Assembly: GCA_963822905.1 (NCBI GenBank) | Contig: CAWGJF010000002.1 | Span: forward strand, 496,001 to 560,000 | Source of the DNA: CAWGJF01 sp963822905 | GTDB taxonomy: Bacteria; Bacteroidota; Ignavibacteria; Ignavibacteriales; Ignavibacteriaceae | Reading direction: 5' to 3' | DNA: 64,000 nt | Shown: in pieces, positions 1 to 9,100 of the stretch | How positions within the stretch are numbered: position 1 is the first letter of the stretch | Layout: the number at the start of each line of letters is the position of its first letter | The notes under the pieces: generated by a model | Seen by the model: only the letters and a program-made list of their open reading frames with translations | Database searches by the model: none | What the model was told of the DNA's origin: nothing | Program-made: the position numbers and the translations under genes

Positions 1-1
1 T

Positions 2-214
2 GCAGCAACAATTGTAAAACTTGCTGCAAAATATAAATGTGAATTTTTCATTGCACGGGACGGAATGAATATTAATGGTAAAAGTATAATTGGAGTAATG
101 ACTCTTGCAGCAGAAGAGGGTGCGCAACTTATATTAACATTTGACGGCGAAGATGAAAAAGAGGCTGCGAAAGAAATAGTTGAATATTTTGAAAGAGGAT
201 TTGACGAACTTTGA
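2..214 (+). CDS. ptsH: Phosphocarrier protein HPr (3' part, truncated by window edge)
   Basis: This is the last 70 residues of an HPr-type protein; the start and the phosphorylated histidine (His15 in the family) lie before the window. The visible part has the regulatory serine region, NINGKSIIGVMTLAAEEG, matching the Ser46 site that HPr kinase/phosphorylase phosphorylates in other bacteria. The end (FERGFDEL) is the usual HPr C-terminal helix. HPr carries phosphate from enzyme I to sugar permeases or to regulatory targets in the cytoplasm. Its stop codon overlaps the TTG start of the enzyme I gene (TTGA), so the two are translationally coupled. No sugar-specific enzyme II is visible in the window, so a mainly regulatory role is possible but unproven. 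Confidence 0.9.
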   Translation, partial: AATIVKLAAKYKCEFFIARDGMNINGKSIIGVMTLAAEEGAQLILTFDGEDEKEAAKEIVEYFERGFDEL

Positions 215-1977
215 AATCTTTTAAAGAAATATATCGTGAAACTGAAAACAAAATTGCAGGTATTGCTGCCGCACCAGGAATAGTTGTCGGGAAAGTTTAT
301 TTATTTACCAAGGAAACTCTCCGGATAAATGGTGGAACCATTTCTGATGTTACACTCGCCAAAAAAGATCTTCATGAGGCGCTGGTCAAATCAAAAAAAG
401 AACTGACAAAAGTTTTTACGATTGCAAGGGAAAAGATGGATGAAGTTCGCGCTTCCATATTTGAGGCACAGCTAATGATCCTGGATGATCCAATTTTGCT
501 TGGAGCGATTGATAAAAGAATCGAAGAAGAAAAGAGACAACCCGAATATATTGTGAATGATGAAATCTCCAAGTACCAGGAAATGATGATTTTATCACAC
601 GAATCTTATATGAAAGAAAGAGCACAGGATATTGAAGATATTAAGCAGAGAATTATCAGGAACCTGCAGAAGAAAAGATGGGAATCAAAAATAAAGAATG
701 ATGTTGTTGTTGTAACCGAATCACTCACACCGGCTGACACAGTTTTGTTATCCAGGAATCATGTATTAGGATTTGTTACTGATCACGGCGGACTTACTTC
801 TCATGCTGCAATTATTTCGAGATCTTTGAATATTCCGGCTGTAGTCGGAACACACACTGCTTGTCATAATCTGAAAGAAGGAGAAAAAATAATTGTCGAT
901 GGTTTTCATGGTTACATAATTTATAATCCCACTGATGAACAGATTGATTTCTTTACAAAGAAAAGAGAGAAACTTCTTCAACTGCAAAAAGAATGGGAAG
1001 AATTAAAAGATCAGCCTGCAGTAACAACAGATGGAGTCGAAATTAAACTTCTGGCAAATGTTGATGTAACTGGTGAAATAGATCTTGTGATAACAAGCGG
1101 TGCTTCGGGGATAGGTCTTTATAGAACTGAACATATCCTTGATGAAACAGGCGAACTTCCAAATGAAGAAGAGCAAACAAATATTTATGCTAATTTAGCT
1201 TCAAGAGTTTATCCAAAAGATGTTATCATACGTGCATTTGATATGGGTGGGGATAAATTCCGACTGATGGAATACCAGGAACAAAATCCATTTCTTGGTT
1301 TACGCGGTATAAGATTTCTTTTGGAAAATCAATCCTTGTTCATAAGTCAGATCCGTGCTGTATTAAAAGCAAGTAGTAATAAAAATATTAATTTTATGCT
1401 TCCAATGGTTTCTACTATTTATGAAATTCACGAAGCAAAGATTATTATTGAAGAATGTAAACGCCAGTTGTTAGAAGAGAAAATAAACTTTGATAAAGAT
1501 TTACCCATCGGAATTATGATTGAAGTTCCATCTGCTGCAGTTATGGCAAGGGAGTTTGCATCGGAAGTTGATTTCATAAGTATTGGTACAAATGATCTTA
1601 TACAATATTTAATGGCAGTTGATAGAACCAATGATCTCGTTTCTGATCTTTACCAGGAGTTTAGTCCGGTAGTTTTAAGAACCATAAAGCATATAGTAGA
1701 CGAAGCAGCATATACAAATAAACCATTAAGTCTATGCGGTGAAATGGCAGCAGATACTCTTGCTATGCCCATTCTGATAGGATTGGGACTAAAATTTTTA
1801 AGTATTTCACCAGCGACTATTCCATATGCAAAAAGAATCATCAGAAATATATCTTATCAAAAAGCTAAAATACTTGCGGATATATGTTTGGGTTTATCTA
1901 ACGAAGAGGAAATTCAACAGGTTATTCAGCAATTCTTTGCAGACAATAATATAACAAGAACAAGAAATATAATTTAA
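211..1977 (+). CDS. ptsI: Phosphoenolpyruvate-protein phosphotransferase (PTS enzyme I)
   Basis: Enzyme I takes phosphate from phosphoenolpyruvate and passes it to HPr. The protein has 588 residues, close to the usual 570-590. The N-terminal domain has the phosphohistidine motif GGLTSHAAI with His198. The C-terminal PEP-binding barrel shows GTNDLIQY, the MGGDKFR stretch and LCGEMAAD with the conserved Cys509. The TTG start is preferred because it follows a purine-rich site (AGAGGA about ten bases upstream), overlaps the HPr stop, and gives the normal family N-terminus (IAGIAAAPGIVVGK). It is followed seven bases later by a hexose-phosphate isomerase gene, which suggests co-transcription of sugar uptake/regulation with entry into glycolysis. 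Confidence 0.96.
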   Translation: MKSFKEIYRETENKIAGIAAAPGIVVGKVYLFTKETLRINGGTISDVTLAKKDLHEALVKSKKELTKVFTIAREKMDEVRASIFEAQLMILDDPILLGAIDKRIEEEKRQPEYIVNDEISKYQEMMILSHESYMKERAQDIEDIKQRIIRNLQKKRWESKIKNDVVVVTESLTPADTVLLSRNHVLGFVTDHGGLTSHAAIISRSLNIPAVVGTHTACHNLKEGEKIIVDGFHGYIIYNPTDEQIDFFTKKREKLLQLQKEWEELKDQPAVTTDGVEIKLLANVDVTGEIDLVITSGASGIGLYRTEHILDETGELPNEEEQTNIYANLASRVYPKDVIIRAFDMGGDKFRLMEYQEQNPFLGLRGIRFLLENQSLFISQIRAVLKASSNKNINFMLPMVSTIYEIHEAKIIIEECKRQLLEEKINFDKDLPIGIMIEVPSAAVMAREFASEVDFISIGTNDLIQYLMAVDRTNDLVSDLYQEFSPVVLRTIKHIVDEAAYTNKPLSLCGEMAADTLAMPILIGLGLKFLSISPATIPYAKRIIRNISYQKAKILADICLGLSNEEEIQQVIQQFFADNNITRTRNII

Positions 1978-1984
1978 AGGAATT

Positions 1985-3019
1985 ATGAAAGCTCTAGATT
2001 TAGTTCAGAAGCAAGATCCTCAAAACCAGTTTAAAGTTTTGCAGGATTCTTACAAGCAGATTGAAATTGCCTGGAATAATAAATTTGATTTATCAAAACT
2101 TGATGTAAGTAAAATTAGGAACATAATTTTATCAGGTTTGGGCGGCTCTGCAATTGGCGGCGATCTTATAACTACATATTTGAAAGATGATTTAAAAATC
2201 CCATTTAATGTAAACCGAAATTATTCATTGCCTTCATTTGCTAATAAAAATACTTTGGTGATAATTTCATCTTATTCGGGAAATACTGAAGAAACCATTT
2301 CTGTTTTGAATGAAGCAATAGCAAGAAAATGTAAAATCGTTGCTGTAACTTCAGGGGGTGAAATAAGAAAAATTTCGAAAAAAAATAAAATCCCTGTTGT
2401 AATCGTTCCATCAGGTTATCAGCCGCGTTACGCTTTACCTTTAAATTTCTTCTCGGTGTTAAAGGTTCTTCAAAAATTAAAATTGATAAGCAAGGAAAAT
2501 GAAAATGTCAGGAAGATCATTAAACTTTATAAATCGAAAGGGAAAGAATATTCATCCGAACAAAATTCTGCAATTTCGTTTGCGGAAAAACTAATCGGAT
2601 TTATCCCGGTTATTTATTCAATTGCCGATCTGACATCCTCAGTTGGGTATAGGTTCAAATGCCAATTTAACGAAAATTCAAAATTACACGCCTTCCACAA
2701 TATTCTGCCTGAATTAAATCACAATGAAATTATCGGATGGGAAAGTTTTGCTGAGAAGCAATTTGCTGCAAAAATAATTTTCCTTGATGATGATTCCTGC
2801 CATCCGCAAATCAAAAAAAGAATAAATATTACTTCCGAATTAGTTTCAAAAAGTGGAGCAGAATCACTTACTTTAAGAAGCAATGAAGAAAATTTTAAGG
2901 TACGAATATTTGATTTGATTTATTTATGTGATTGGATAACCTTTTATTTAGCTATTATGAGAGGATTCGATCCTTCAGAAATAAATTACATAAATGAATT
3001 GAAAAACAGGCTTTCCTGA
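1985..3019 (+). CDS. Bifunctional phosphoglucose/phosphomannose isomerase
   Basis: The 344-residue protein has two SIS (sugar isomerase) domains. The N-terminal one shows LSGLGGSAIGGDL and SSYSGNTEET, which bind the sugar phosphate. The stretch ELNHNEIIGWE near residue 240 is typical of the bifunctional PGI/PMI family first described in archaea, which interconverts glucose-6-P, fructose-6-P and mannose-6-P. It is much shorter than the classical bacterial Pgi of about 550 residues. It lies directly behind ptsI with an AAGG ribosome-binding site, probably in the same transcript. It is likely the cell's glycolytic isomerase or a mannose-entry enzyme; which one cannot be decided from this window. 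Confidence 0.85.
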   Translation: MKALDLVQKQDPQNQFKVLQDSYKQIEIAWNNKFDLSKLDVSKIRNIILSGLGGSAIGGDLITTYLKDDLKIPFNVNRNYSLPSFANKNTLVIISSYSGNTEETISVLNEAIARKCKIVAVTSGGEIRKISKKNKIPVVIVPSGYQPRYALPLNFFSVLKVLQKLKLISKENENVRKIIKLYKSKGKEYSSEQNSAISFAEKLIGFIPVIYSIADLTSSVGYRFKCQFNENSKLHAFHNILPELNHNEIIGWESFAEKQFAAKIIFLDDDSCHPQIKKRINITSELVSKSGAESLTLRSNEENFKVRIFDLIYLCDWITFYLAIMRGFDPSEINYINELKNRLS

Positions 3020-3057
3020 ATTTCATTCTGGCATATTCATTATTCAAATTTCCTTTT

Positions 3058-3903
3058 ATGAATAGATTTTCCTGTAAAAGATTTACTTCATTATTAATAT
3101 TAATTGTTCTTTTTTCAACTGCTGATGTATTCTGCCAGTTTTTTTATTTTGGCAGGAATAAAGTTCAATACCGTGAATTTAACTGGAAAGTTCTGCACAC
3201 AAAACATTTTGATATTTATTATTACGGAGATATGATTCGTATGGCAGAAATTGGATCATATTATGCAGAAGAAGTATATGATGAACTTAAGGCAGAACTT
3301 AACCAGGTTGTTACCCGCAGGGTTCCGCTTATATTTTATAATACTACAATTGATTTCCAGCAGACAAATACTACTCCCGGATTAATTCCCGATGGCGTTG
3401 GAGGTTTTTTTGAATTTCTTAAAGGCAGGGTGGTTCTACCTTCAACAGGATCACTGCACGATTTCCGTCATGTAATCAGACACGAACTCACTCATGTTTT
3501 TATGACGAACAAAGTTTATTGGGTTTTAAAAAATCATAGAATACCGACTGATAAAATGCCACCTCTATGGTTTGTTGAAGGTATTGCCGAATTTCTTTCA
3601 ACAGAACCTGACGCTCAGGCGGAAATGGTAATGCGTGATGCAGTAATCAATAATTATTTTTTTAATCTTGATAATATCTGGAAGATTTATGGATCGTTTT
3701 TAATGTATAAGGAGGGGCAAAATTTTCTTGAATTTGTGACTGAAAAATATGGTAAAGACAAAGTGATTGATTTCCTTGAAAATTTCTGGATGTACAGTAA
3801 ATTCAATGAAGTGATGGAATATACACTTCAGAAAAAAATTGAACAGGTTGATGAGGAGTGGGAATATTATTTAAAAGAAAAAATATTATCCGCTGCTGGC
3901 TGA
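3058..3903 (+). CDS. Secreted peptidase-MA-like domain, 5' part of a frameshifted envelope protein
   Basis: This frame encodes a signal peptide (about residues 1-26, ending FCQ) and a zinc-peptidase-like domain. H142, E143 and H146 of HELTH form the zinc-binding motif, and E174 or E178 in WFVEGIAEFL is the likely third ligand, as in the gluzincin Peptidase_MA family. The frame closes at a TGA just after EEWEYYLKEK. The +1 frame continues immediately with YYPLLAEKYPTEF and runs into the next entry. The change of frame coincides with an A6 run at 3878-3883: removing one A joins both halves into a single protein of 943 residues. I therefore read this as the front part of one gene (3058-5890) broken by a one-base insertion or a sequencing error. 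No clear ribosome-binding site is seen before the ATG. Confidence 0.8.
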   Translation: MNRFSCKRFTSLLILIVLFSTADVFCQFFYFGRNKVQYREFNWKVLHTKHFDIYYYGDMIRMAEIGSYYAEEVYDELKAELNQVVTRRVPLIFYNTTIDFQQTNTTPGLIPDGVGGFFEFLKGRVVLPSTGSLHDFRHVIRHELTHVFMTNKVYWVLKNHRIPTDKMPPLWFVEGIAEFLSTEPDAQAEMVMRDAVINNYFFNLDNIWKIYGSFLMYKEGQNFLEFVTEKYGKDKVIDFLENFWMYSKFNEVMEYTLQKKIEQVDEEWEYYLKEKILSAAG

Positions 3904-3973
3904 AAAATATCCTACTGAATTTGCTGCAACTAAACTTACGTTTGATGGCTTTAATTTTTCCCCGGTTCATTGT

Positions 3974-5890
3974 TTGGTTGATAATGAGGACTATATCTAT
4001 TTTGTTGCAAACAGGGATGGGTATTCATCACTATATAGAATGAAGTACTCTAGAGATGGAACCTCCGGCGATTCTCCAGAACTTATTCTTCGAGGAGAAC
4101 AAACGGAAGAATACGAAGCATTTCATCTTTTTCAATCTGCAATTGATGTTTCTAAAAATGGTTTGATAGCATTTGTTACTAAAAAGGGAGCAACCGATGC
4201 GATTCATCTTTTGTCGGTGAGTAACAACCGGGTAGTAAAAACAATTCAGAATGAGGATTTAGTATTTATATCTTCTCCTAAATTTTCTTCAAATGGAAAC
4301 CGGATTGTTTTTAATGCCGTAGATAAAAAAGGATTCAGTGATTTATTCGTTTATGATTTATTGGACGACAAATTATACAGGCTAACAAATGATTATTATG
4401 ATGATAAAGATCCTGTATTTGGAATAAGTGACCAGCAAATTATTTTTACTTCAGACAGAACAGCGGGTAAGTATGAAAAAAAATATAATTTATTTTCATA
4501 CGATCTTAATAATCATTTTATAAAATACGTTACGTATTTAAATGCAAACAGTTTTTCTCCAATTGTCTCACCCAATAAAAAAGAACTAATTTTTACCTCA
4601 GAGCTGGATGGAATAAGGAATCTTTATAAGCTTGATATTAATAATAATCAGTTTGGTAAAACGGTTAGGAGAATATCAGATTTCATAACAAGTGCGTTTT
4701 ATCCTTCATTTATTGATTCATCTTTAATAACCTTTTCAGGGTTTGAAAATTTTTCATTTAATATTTATGTGATTGATGGAAATAAAACCAATGCAGATTC
4801 CTCATTTTCAATAACTTTTAATACTGATTCTGTAGTTGGGACATGGACTGCCGGAATTATAAGTTCACCTTCTGAGTCTCACGAATTGAAATATGAGAAA
4901 GAATATTCACTAGATTTTGCACAGAGTGTAGTTGCTACTGATCCGCTTTACGGAACCCGTGGCGGAGCTGTTCTTTCATTGAGCGATTTACTAGGCGATG
5001 ATCGTTATTTATTCCTTCTTTATAATACTGCTTCTGTACAAAGTGATATTTTAAAAAGCTTTAACATATTAATTCAGAGAGTCAATTTTGCTGACAGAGT
5101 TAATTACGGGTTTGGAATTTTTCATCTGAGCGGAAGAAGATATGATTTGCAGGATCCTGATGAGTATTATTATGAAAAAAGTTTTGGGGGTTCAATTCTG
5201 TTAAGCTATCCAATCTCAAAGTTTCAACGGATTGAAGCAACTGCAACAATAGCAAATTCAGATAAAGAGGTTATACCAAATGTTATTGAACGAAAAGCAC
5301 TTCTTTTTAGTAATTCACTAAGCTATGTAATCGATAATTCACTCTGGGGACCAACAGGTCCGGTTGACGGAATGAGAGGCCTGGTTATTCTTGGTTACAC
5401 AAGTGACATAAAATATAGCAATGTAAACTATTTTACACTGATTGCTGATTATAGGTACTATCAAAGATTTTTCCTTACTACTGCTCTTGCTTTCCGGATG
5501 GCTGCATTTTATAATGAAGGAAAAGAAGCCAGACGATATATTGTTGGTGGTAGTTGGGATTTACGGGGCTGGCCAAGATTTGGTTTGCGCGGAGAAAAAG
5601 TCTGGCTATCTTCGCTAGAATTACGTTTTCCTTTGGTTGATCAGATAAACATAAAATTTCCTTTTTTCAGTCTTGGTTTTTTTGGGTTCAGAGGTGCATT
5701 ATTTTATGATATGGGAGGAGTGTGGGATAAAAAGTACAATGAAACAATAGGTTCTGTGGGATTTGGATTTAGGATGAATTTGTTTAACGTATTAACTTTA
5801 AGATATGATATTGGTAAAAAGATCAAAGATGATTTTACTCGTTTCCAGGATGGATTATTTTATCAATTTTTCTTCGGATGGGATTTTTGA
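3974..5890 (+). CDS. Beta-propeller plus Omp85-type outer-membrane barrel, 3' part of the same frameshifted protein
   Basis: This frame is open from 3875, just behind the A6 run; the TTG at 3974 is only a formal start. The first roughly 290 residues are WD40/TolB-like propeller repeats (for example SPKFSSNGNRIVFNAV, SPIVSPNKKELIFTSELDG). The rest is a bacterial surface-antigen barrel: the stretch VGGSWDLRGWPRFGLRGEKV is the conserved GG...LRG motif of Omp85/BamA barrels, followed by LELRFPL and a C-terminus ending in aromatic WDF. With the upstream part it forms a signal peptide-protease-propeller-barrel protein in the outer membrane. The substrate is unknown. Its last 13 bases overlap the next gene. 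Confidence 0.8.
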   Translation: MVDNEDYIYFVANRDGYSSLYRMKYSRDGTSGDSPELILRGEQTEEYEAFHLFQSAIDVSKNGLIAFVTKKGATDAIHLLSVSNNRVVKTIQNEDLVFISSPKFSSNGNRIVFNAVDKKGFSDLFVYDLLDDKLYRLTNDYYDDKDPVFGISDQQIIFTSDRTAGKYEKKYNLFSYDLNNHFIKYVTYLNANSFSPIVSPNKKELIFTSELDGIRNLYKLDINNNQFGKTVRRISDFITSAFYPSFIDSSLITFSGFENFSFNIYVIDGNKTNADSSFSITFNTDSVVGTWTAGIISSPSESHELKYEKEYSLDFAQSVVATDPLYGTRGGAVLSLSDLLGDDRYLFLLYNTASVQSDILKSFNILIQRVNFADRVNYGFGIFHLSGRRYDLQDPDEYYYEKSFGGSILLSYPISKFQRIEATATIANSDKEVIPNVIERKALLFSNSLSYVIDNSLWGPTGPVDGMRGLVILGYTSDIKYSNVNYFTLIADYRYYQRFFLTTALAFRMAAFYNEGKEARRYIVGGSWDLRGWPRFGLRGEKVWLSSLELRFPLVDQINIKFPFFSLGFFGFRGALFYDMGGVWDKKYNETIGSVGFGFRMNLFNVLTLRYDIGKKIKDDFTRFQDGLFYQFFFGWDF

Positions 5891-7020
5891 AAAAAGTTTT
5901 TCTTCTATTTGTTATAATATTTCTTACAGGTTGTTCAAAATCCATAATGAAGTTTGCAATGAAACCGGATAATGATCCATATATCATGTTTGGAAAAAAT
6001 CCTTCAAGAAATTTTTATATTCCTGTTGATGTTAGTGATTCGCTTAAACTGATCTGGGAACAATCTGCGTATGGAAGTTTTCCTAATTCTTCAGTTTCAG
6101 TATATAATGATTATGTATTTATTAATGATTTAGCTGGTAGAGTATTTGCATATAATATTAGCAACGGCAAACAAGTTGGAATGTTAAAATACAAAGGAGC
6201 CGTTTATTCAACTCCTTTATTATATCAGTCAACAATAATTTTCCCTTCAGTTCAGGAAAAGGATCATATAACTGAACTGGTTTTTTATGATTATAATGAT
6301 GGGAAAGAAATTGCTGTTGATGAAATCGAAGGAAAAGTTTTGAGTGAAATGATTGCTCTTGAAGAATCAATAGTTTTTTTAACAGATGATGGAACAGTTT
6401 ATAAATATAGTGTGCTGGACAGGAAAGAATGGGAAACTCGTACAAATAAGCGTACACATTGTTCTCCATCATTAAAAGATGGAAAAATAATTTTTGGAAA
6501 TGACGAAGGCGAAATTATCTCACTTGACGTGAATAATGGAGATAGTATTTATGTTAAAAAGTTTGAGGGAATTTTTAATGGTGCTCCATCTATAGATGAA
6601 AACACTTTTTACATCAGCAATGATAATGGAAAAGTTTATTCATTGAACTTAGCTGACGGTAGTCTAAACTGGAAAGTAAATACCGGAAACCGGATTTTAA
6701 TGACACCAGCATTTGATGATAATAATGTAATAGTTGGGAATCTGGCTGGCGAACTATTTTCTTTGGATAAAAATACCGGGAAATTGAATTGGAAAACTTC
6801 CTGCGGAGGAATATTTAACGCGACACCATTATTAACCAAAAACAGGATAATCATTGCGAACTCGTATTTAGCTTATTATATTATTAATAAATCAAACGGT
6901 AAAATTGAAAAGAAAATTTCTCTTGATGGAAGAGCCAAATTAACACCGGTGTATTTCAGGAATGTTCTATTTATCGGATATGACAATGGAAATTTAAGAG
7001 CTTATGAATTTGTTCAATAA
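5878..7020 (+). CDS. Lipoprotein with PQQ-type beta-propeller (BamB-like)
   Basis: A 380-residue lipoprotein: the N-terminus has a hydrophobic helix and the lipobox LTGC with Cys19. The body consists of repeated propeller blades of the PQQ type, for example VFAYNISNGKQVG, VYSLNLADGSLNWK and LFSLDKNTGKLNWK. This arrangement resembles BamB, the lipoprotein of the outer-membrane protein assembly machine, although sequence alone does not prove that role. It starts inside the end of the Omp85-type gene (13-base overlap) and its own end overlaps the PEGA gene, so the three are translated together. That context supports a job at the outer membrane, perhaps with the upstream barrel protein. Confidence 0.8.
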   Translation: MGFLKKVFLLFVIIFLTGCSKSIMKFAMKPDNDPYIMFGKNPSRNFYIPVDVSDSLKLIWEQSAYGSFPNSSVSVYNDYVFINDLAGRVFAYNISNGKQVGMLKYKGAVYSTPLLYQSTIIFPSVQEKDHITELVFYDYNDGKEIAVDEIEGKVLSEMIALEESIVFLTDDGTVYKYSVLDRKEWETRTNKRTHCSPSLKDGKIIFGNDEGEIISLDVNNGDSIYVKKFEGIFNGAPSIDENTFYISNDNGKVYSLNLADGSLNWKVNTGNRILMTPAFDDNNVIVGNLAGELFSLDKNTGKLNWKTSCGGIFNATPLLTKNRIIIANSYLAYYIINKSNGKIEKKISLDGRAKLTPVYFRNVLFIGYDNGNLRAYEFVQ

Positions 7021-7732
7021 AATAAATATCACTTTAATTATTCTGATTGCTACAGTCTCATTAGCTCAGGATGAAAACTGTAAAGCACATTTATTAATCA
7101 AAACAGACATCCAAAATTATTTAGTTTATTTAAACGGAGAAAAACAAAATAGTTTCGATAGTCTGGAATTGAGTTCAGGTAAGTATATTCTGAAACTTGT
7201 TGAGAGTGATGGAAACTGGAACTCAAAAGAAATAAAGGACACAATCATAATCAAAAATTGTAATCCTTTAAACCTCAGTTATAATTTTAAAGTAGAAAAA
7301 TATTTTCTTGAAACTGATCCGCCTGATGCACACGTAATTCTGAATGATTCGGTAATCGGTTATACCCCGCTTCTTCTTTCTTCCAGCCACGGTAATTTGA
7401 TGCTTTCAAAAAAAGATTATGCAGATAAGTTTGTTTCAATAGATGAATTAAAAAATTCGCAGCCAATCAAACTCAATTATATTGGCGATGGAGCAAACAG
7501 TTCATTTTATGGAAGCTCTAAATTCCTGATTCTTGTTGGCACTGCCGTAGCTCTCGGTGCGGCAACAGCTTATTATAAGCTTAAAGCAGATGATAGGTTT
7601 GATGAATACCAGGTTACAGGTAATCCTGATTTACTTGATGAAACAGATAGGTTTGATCTTATTAGCGGAATAACATTTACTGCGATGCAAATTGATTTTG
7701 GTGCTATTATCTATTTCTTTCTTACCGAATGA
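7004..7732 (+). CDS. PEGA-domain exported protein
   Basis: A 242-residue protein with an N-terminal signal peptide (to about LAQ, residue 22) and a PEGA domain around residues 104-150, where YFLETDPPDAHVILNDSVIG leads into a GYTPL turn. PEGA domains are small beta-rich surface modules. Towards the C-terminus there are two hydrophobic stretches, SSKFLILVGTAVALGAATAYY near residues 168-190 and FGAIIYFFL at the very end, which suggest membrane attachment. It overlaps the PQQ-propeller lipoprotein gene by 17 bases and probably belongs to the same envelope transcription unit. No enzymatic motif is visible. Confidence 0.75.
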   Translation: MNLFNKINITLIILIATVSLAQDENCKAHLLIKTDIQNYLVYLNGEKQNSFDSLELSSGKYILKLVESDGNWNSKEIKDTIIIKNCNPLNLSYNFKVEKYFLETDPPDAHVILNDSVIGYTPLLLSSSHGNLMLSKKDYADKFVSIDELKNSQPIKLNYIGDGANSSFYGSSKFLILVGTAVALGAATAYYKLKADDRFDEYQVTGNPDLLDETDRFDLISGITFTAMQIDFGAIIYFFLTE

Positions 7733-7779
7733 ACTTTTCATTTGTTAAATTCTGATATACTATATCATAATTTATTGTC

Positions 7780-8634
7780 ATGCTTACAGTTCTTGAAGCA
7801 ATTAATAAATCAACTGACTTTTTACAAAAGAAAGGAATCGATTCTGCAAGAACTAATGCAGAACTTTTACTTGCTTCAATTTTAAAGTGTAAACGACTGG
7901 ATCTTTATCTGAAATTTGACAGACCACTCGATGAATCAGAAATATCAGCCTACAGAGAATTTATCAGAAGAAGAAGTACATTTGAACCCTTGCAATATAT
8001 AACCGGGTCGGTTGAGTTTTTTAATTTGGAATTGAAAGTTAATCCTGATGTTTTGATTCCAAGACCTGAAACCGAGTTGCTTGTTGAAACTGTTGTTGAA
8101 GTAATCAAAGATAAAAGTGATATTTCAATACTTGATATTGGAACCGGAAGCGGGGCAATCGCAATAAGCCTGGCAAATAAATTAACAAAATCGAAAATTA
8201 CTGCAATAGATATTTCAGAAAAATCGTTATCACTTGCAAAAGAAAATACTGTGAAATATAAACTGCAAGACACGATAGATTTTATTCAATTTGATATTGT
8301 GAAAGATGATTTAACAATTCTGGGAAAATTTAATATCATTGTTTCAAATCCGCCTTATGTTTCTGCCGATGAATATAAAAATCTTCAAAGAGAAATTCGT
8401 GATTACGAACCTGCAGAAGCAGTAACTGATTTTGGAGATGGCTTTAGGTTTTATGAAGTTATTGCAGAAAAATCGAAATTAATTCTAACAGAAAATGGAC
8501 TACTGTTTTTTGAATTAGAAGCAAACAGTTGTAAAACTGTTAAAAACATTCTTTTGAAAAATAATTTTGGTGATATAAAAACAGTCAAAGATTATTCCGG
8601 GATAAATCGAATTATTTATGGAATTAAAAAATGA
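7780..8634 (+). CDS. prmC: Peptide chain release factor N5-glutamine methyltransferase
   Basis: PrmC (HemK) methylates the glutamine of the GGQ motif in release factors RF1 and RF2 using S-adenosylmethionine. The 284-residue length is normal. An N-terminal helical domain is followed by the SAM-binding motif ILDIGTGSGAIAISLA (about residues 115-130) and the substrate-binding NPPY motif in SNPPYVSADE near residue 190. The final four bases overlap the dtd start (ATGA), so the two are coupled. There is no obvious Shine-Dalgarno before the ATG, which is common in Bacteroidota-type genes. Confidence 0.93.
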   Translation: MLTVLEAINKSTDFLQKKGIDSARTNAELLLASILKCKRLDLYLKFDRPLDESEISAYREFIRRRSTFEPLQYITGSVEFFNLELKVNPDVLIPRPETELLVETVVEVIKDKSDISILDIGTGSGAIAISLANKLTKSKITAIDISEKSLSLAKENTVKYKLQDTIDFIQFDIVKDDLTILGKFNIIVSNPPYVSADEYKNLQREIRDYEPAEAVTDFGDGFRFYEVIAEKSKLILTENGLLFFELEANSCKTVKNILLKNNFGDIKTVKDYSGINRIIYGIKK

Positions 8635-9089
8635 AAGCAGTTGTTCAAAGAGTTAAAAAAGCTTCTGTTTCTGTTCCTGAAAAAAATTATTTCCGGGAGA
8701 TTCAAAAAGGATTGCTGATTCTTTTGGGAATTAAAATCGGCGATAAAATTTCCGATGTAGAATTTATTGCAGATAAATGTTCATCTTTAAGATTATTCGA
8801 AGATGAAGATGATAAAATGAACTTGTCTTTGAAAGATGTTAGTGGTTCTGTTTTAATCATCTCACAATTTACAATTTATGGAGAAACAGCAAAAGGGAAC
8901 CGACCCAGTTTTATAGAAGCTGCAAGACCTGAAGAAGCAATTCCATTATATGAAAAATTTATTGAAAGAATGAAAAAAAATCTTGGTAAAGACAAAGTAA
9001 AGTCAGGAATTTTTGGTGCTATGATGGATATTGAACTAATAAACTACGGACCAGTGACAGTAATTGTGAAAAGTAAAATAAGTAAATAA
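8631..9089 (+). CDS. dtd: D-aminoacyl-tRNA deacylase
   Basis: Dtd removes D-amino acids (and glycine mischarged on tRNA-Ala) from tRNA, which protects translation. The 152-residue protein has the complete set of family motifs: the N-terminus MKAVVQRVKKASVSV, the SQFT active-site motif near residue 80, the NRPSF segment, and the C-terminal GPVT that carries the cross-subunit Gly-cisPro. The start overlaps the prmC stop by four bases. It is the second gene of a run (prmC-dtd-phosphatase-like-comEC-purE) with very short gaps. Confidence 0.95.
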   Translation: MKAVVQRVKKASVSVPEKNYFREIQKGLLILLGIKIGDKISDVEFIADKCSSLRLFEDEDDKMNLSLKDVSGSVLIISQFTIYGETAKGNRPSFIEAARPEEAIPLYEKFIERMKKNLGKDKVKSGIFGAMMDIELINYGPVTVIVKSKISK

Positions 9090-9100
9090 GTCTGCAAAAA

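Noticed and set aside
3873..3890. Programmed ribosomal frameshifting at the A6 run
   Set aside because: The needed shift is +1, no stimulatory structure is evident, and a single-base change or read error is simpler; left as a possibility only in the finding on the frameshift.
3858..4043. A 61-codon frame at the junction of the two envelope-gene halves
   Set aside because: It is the third frame across the frameshift and does not continue homology on either side.
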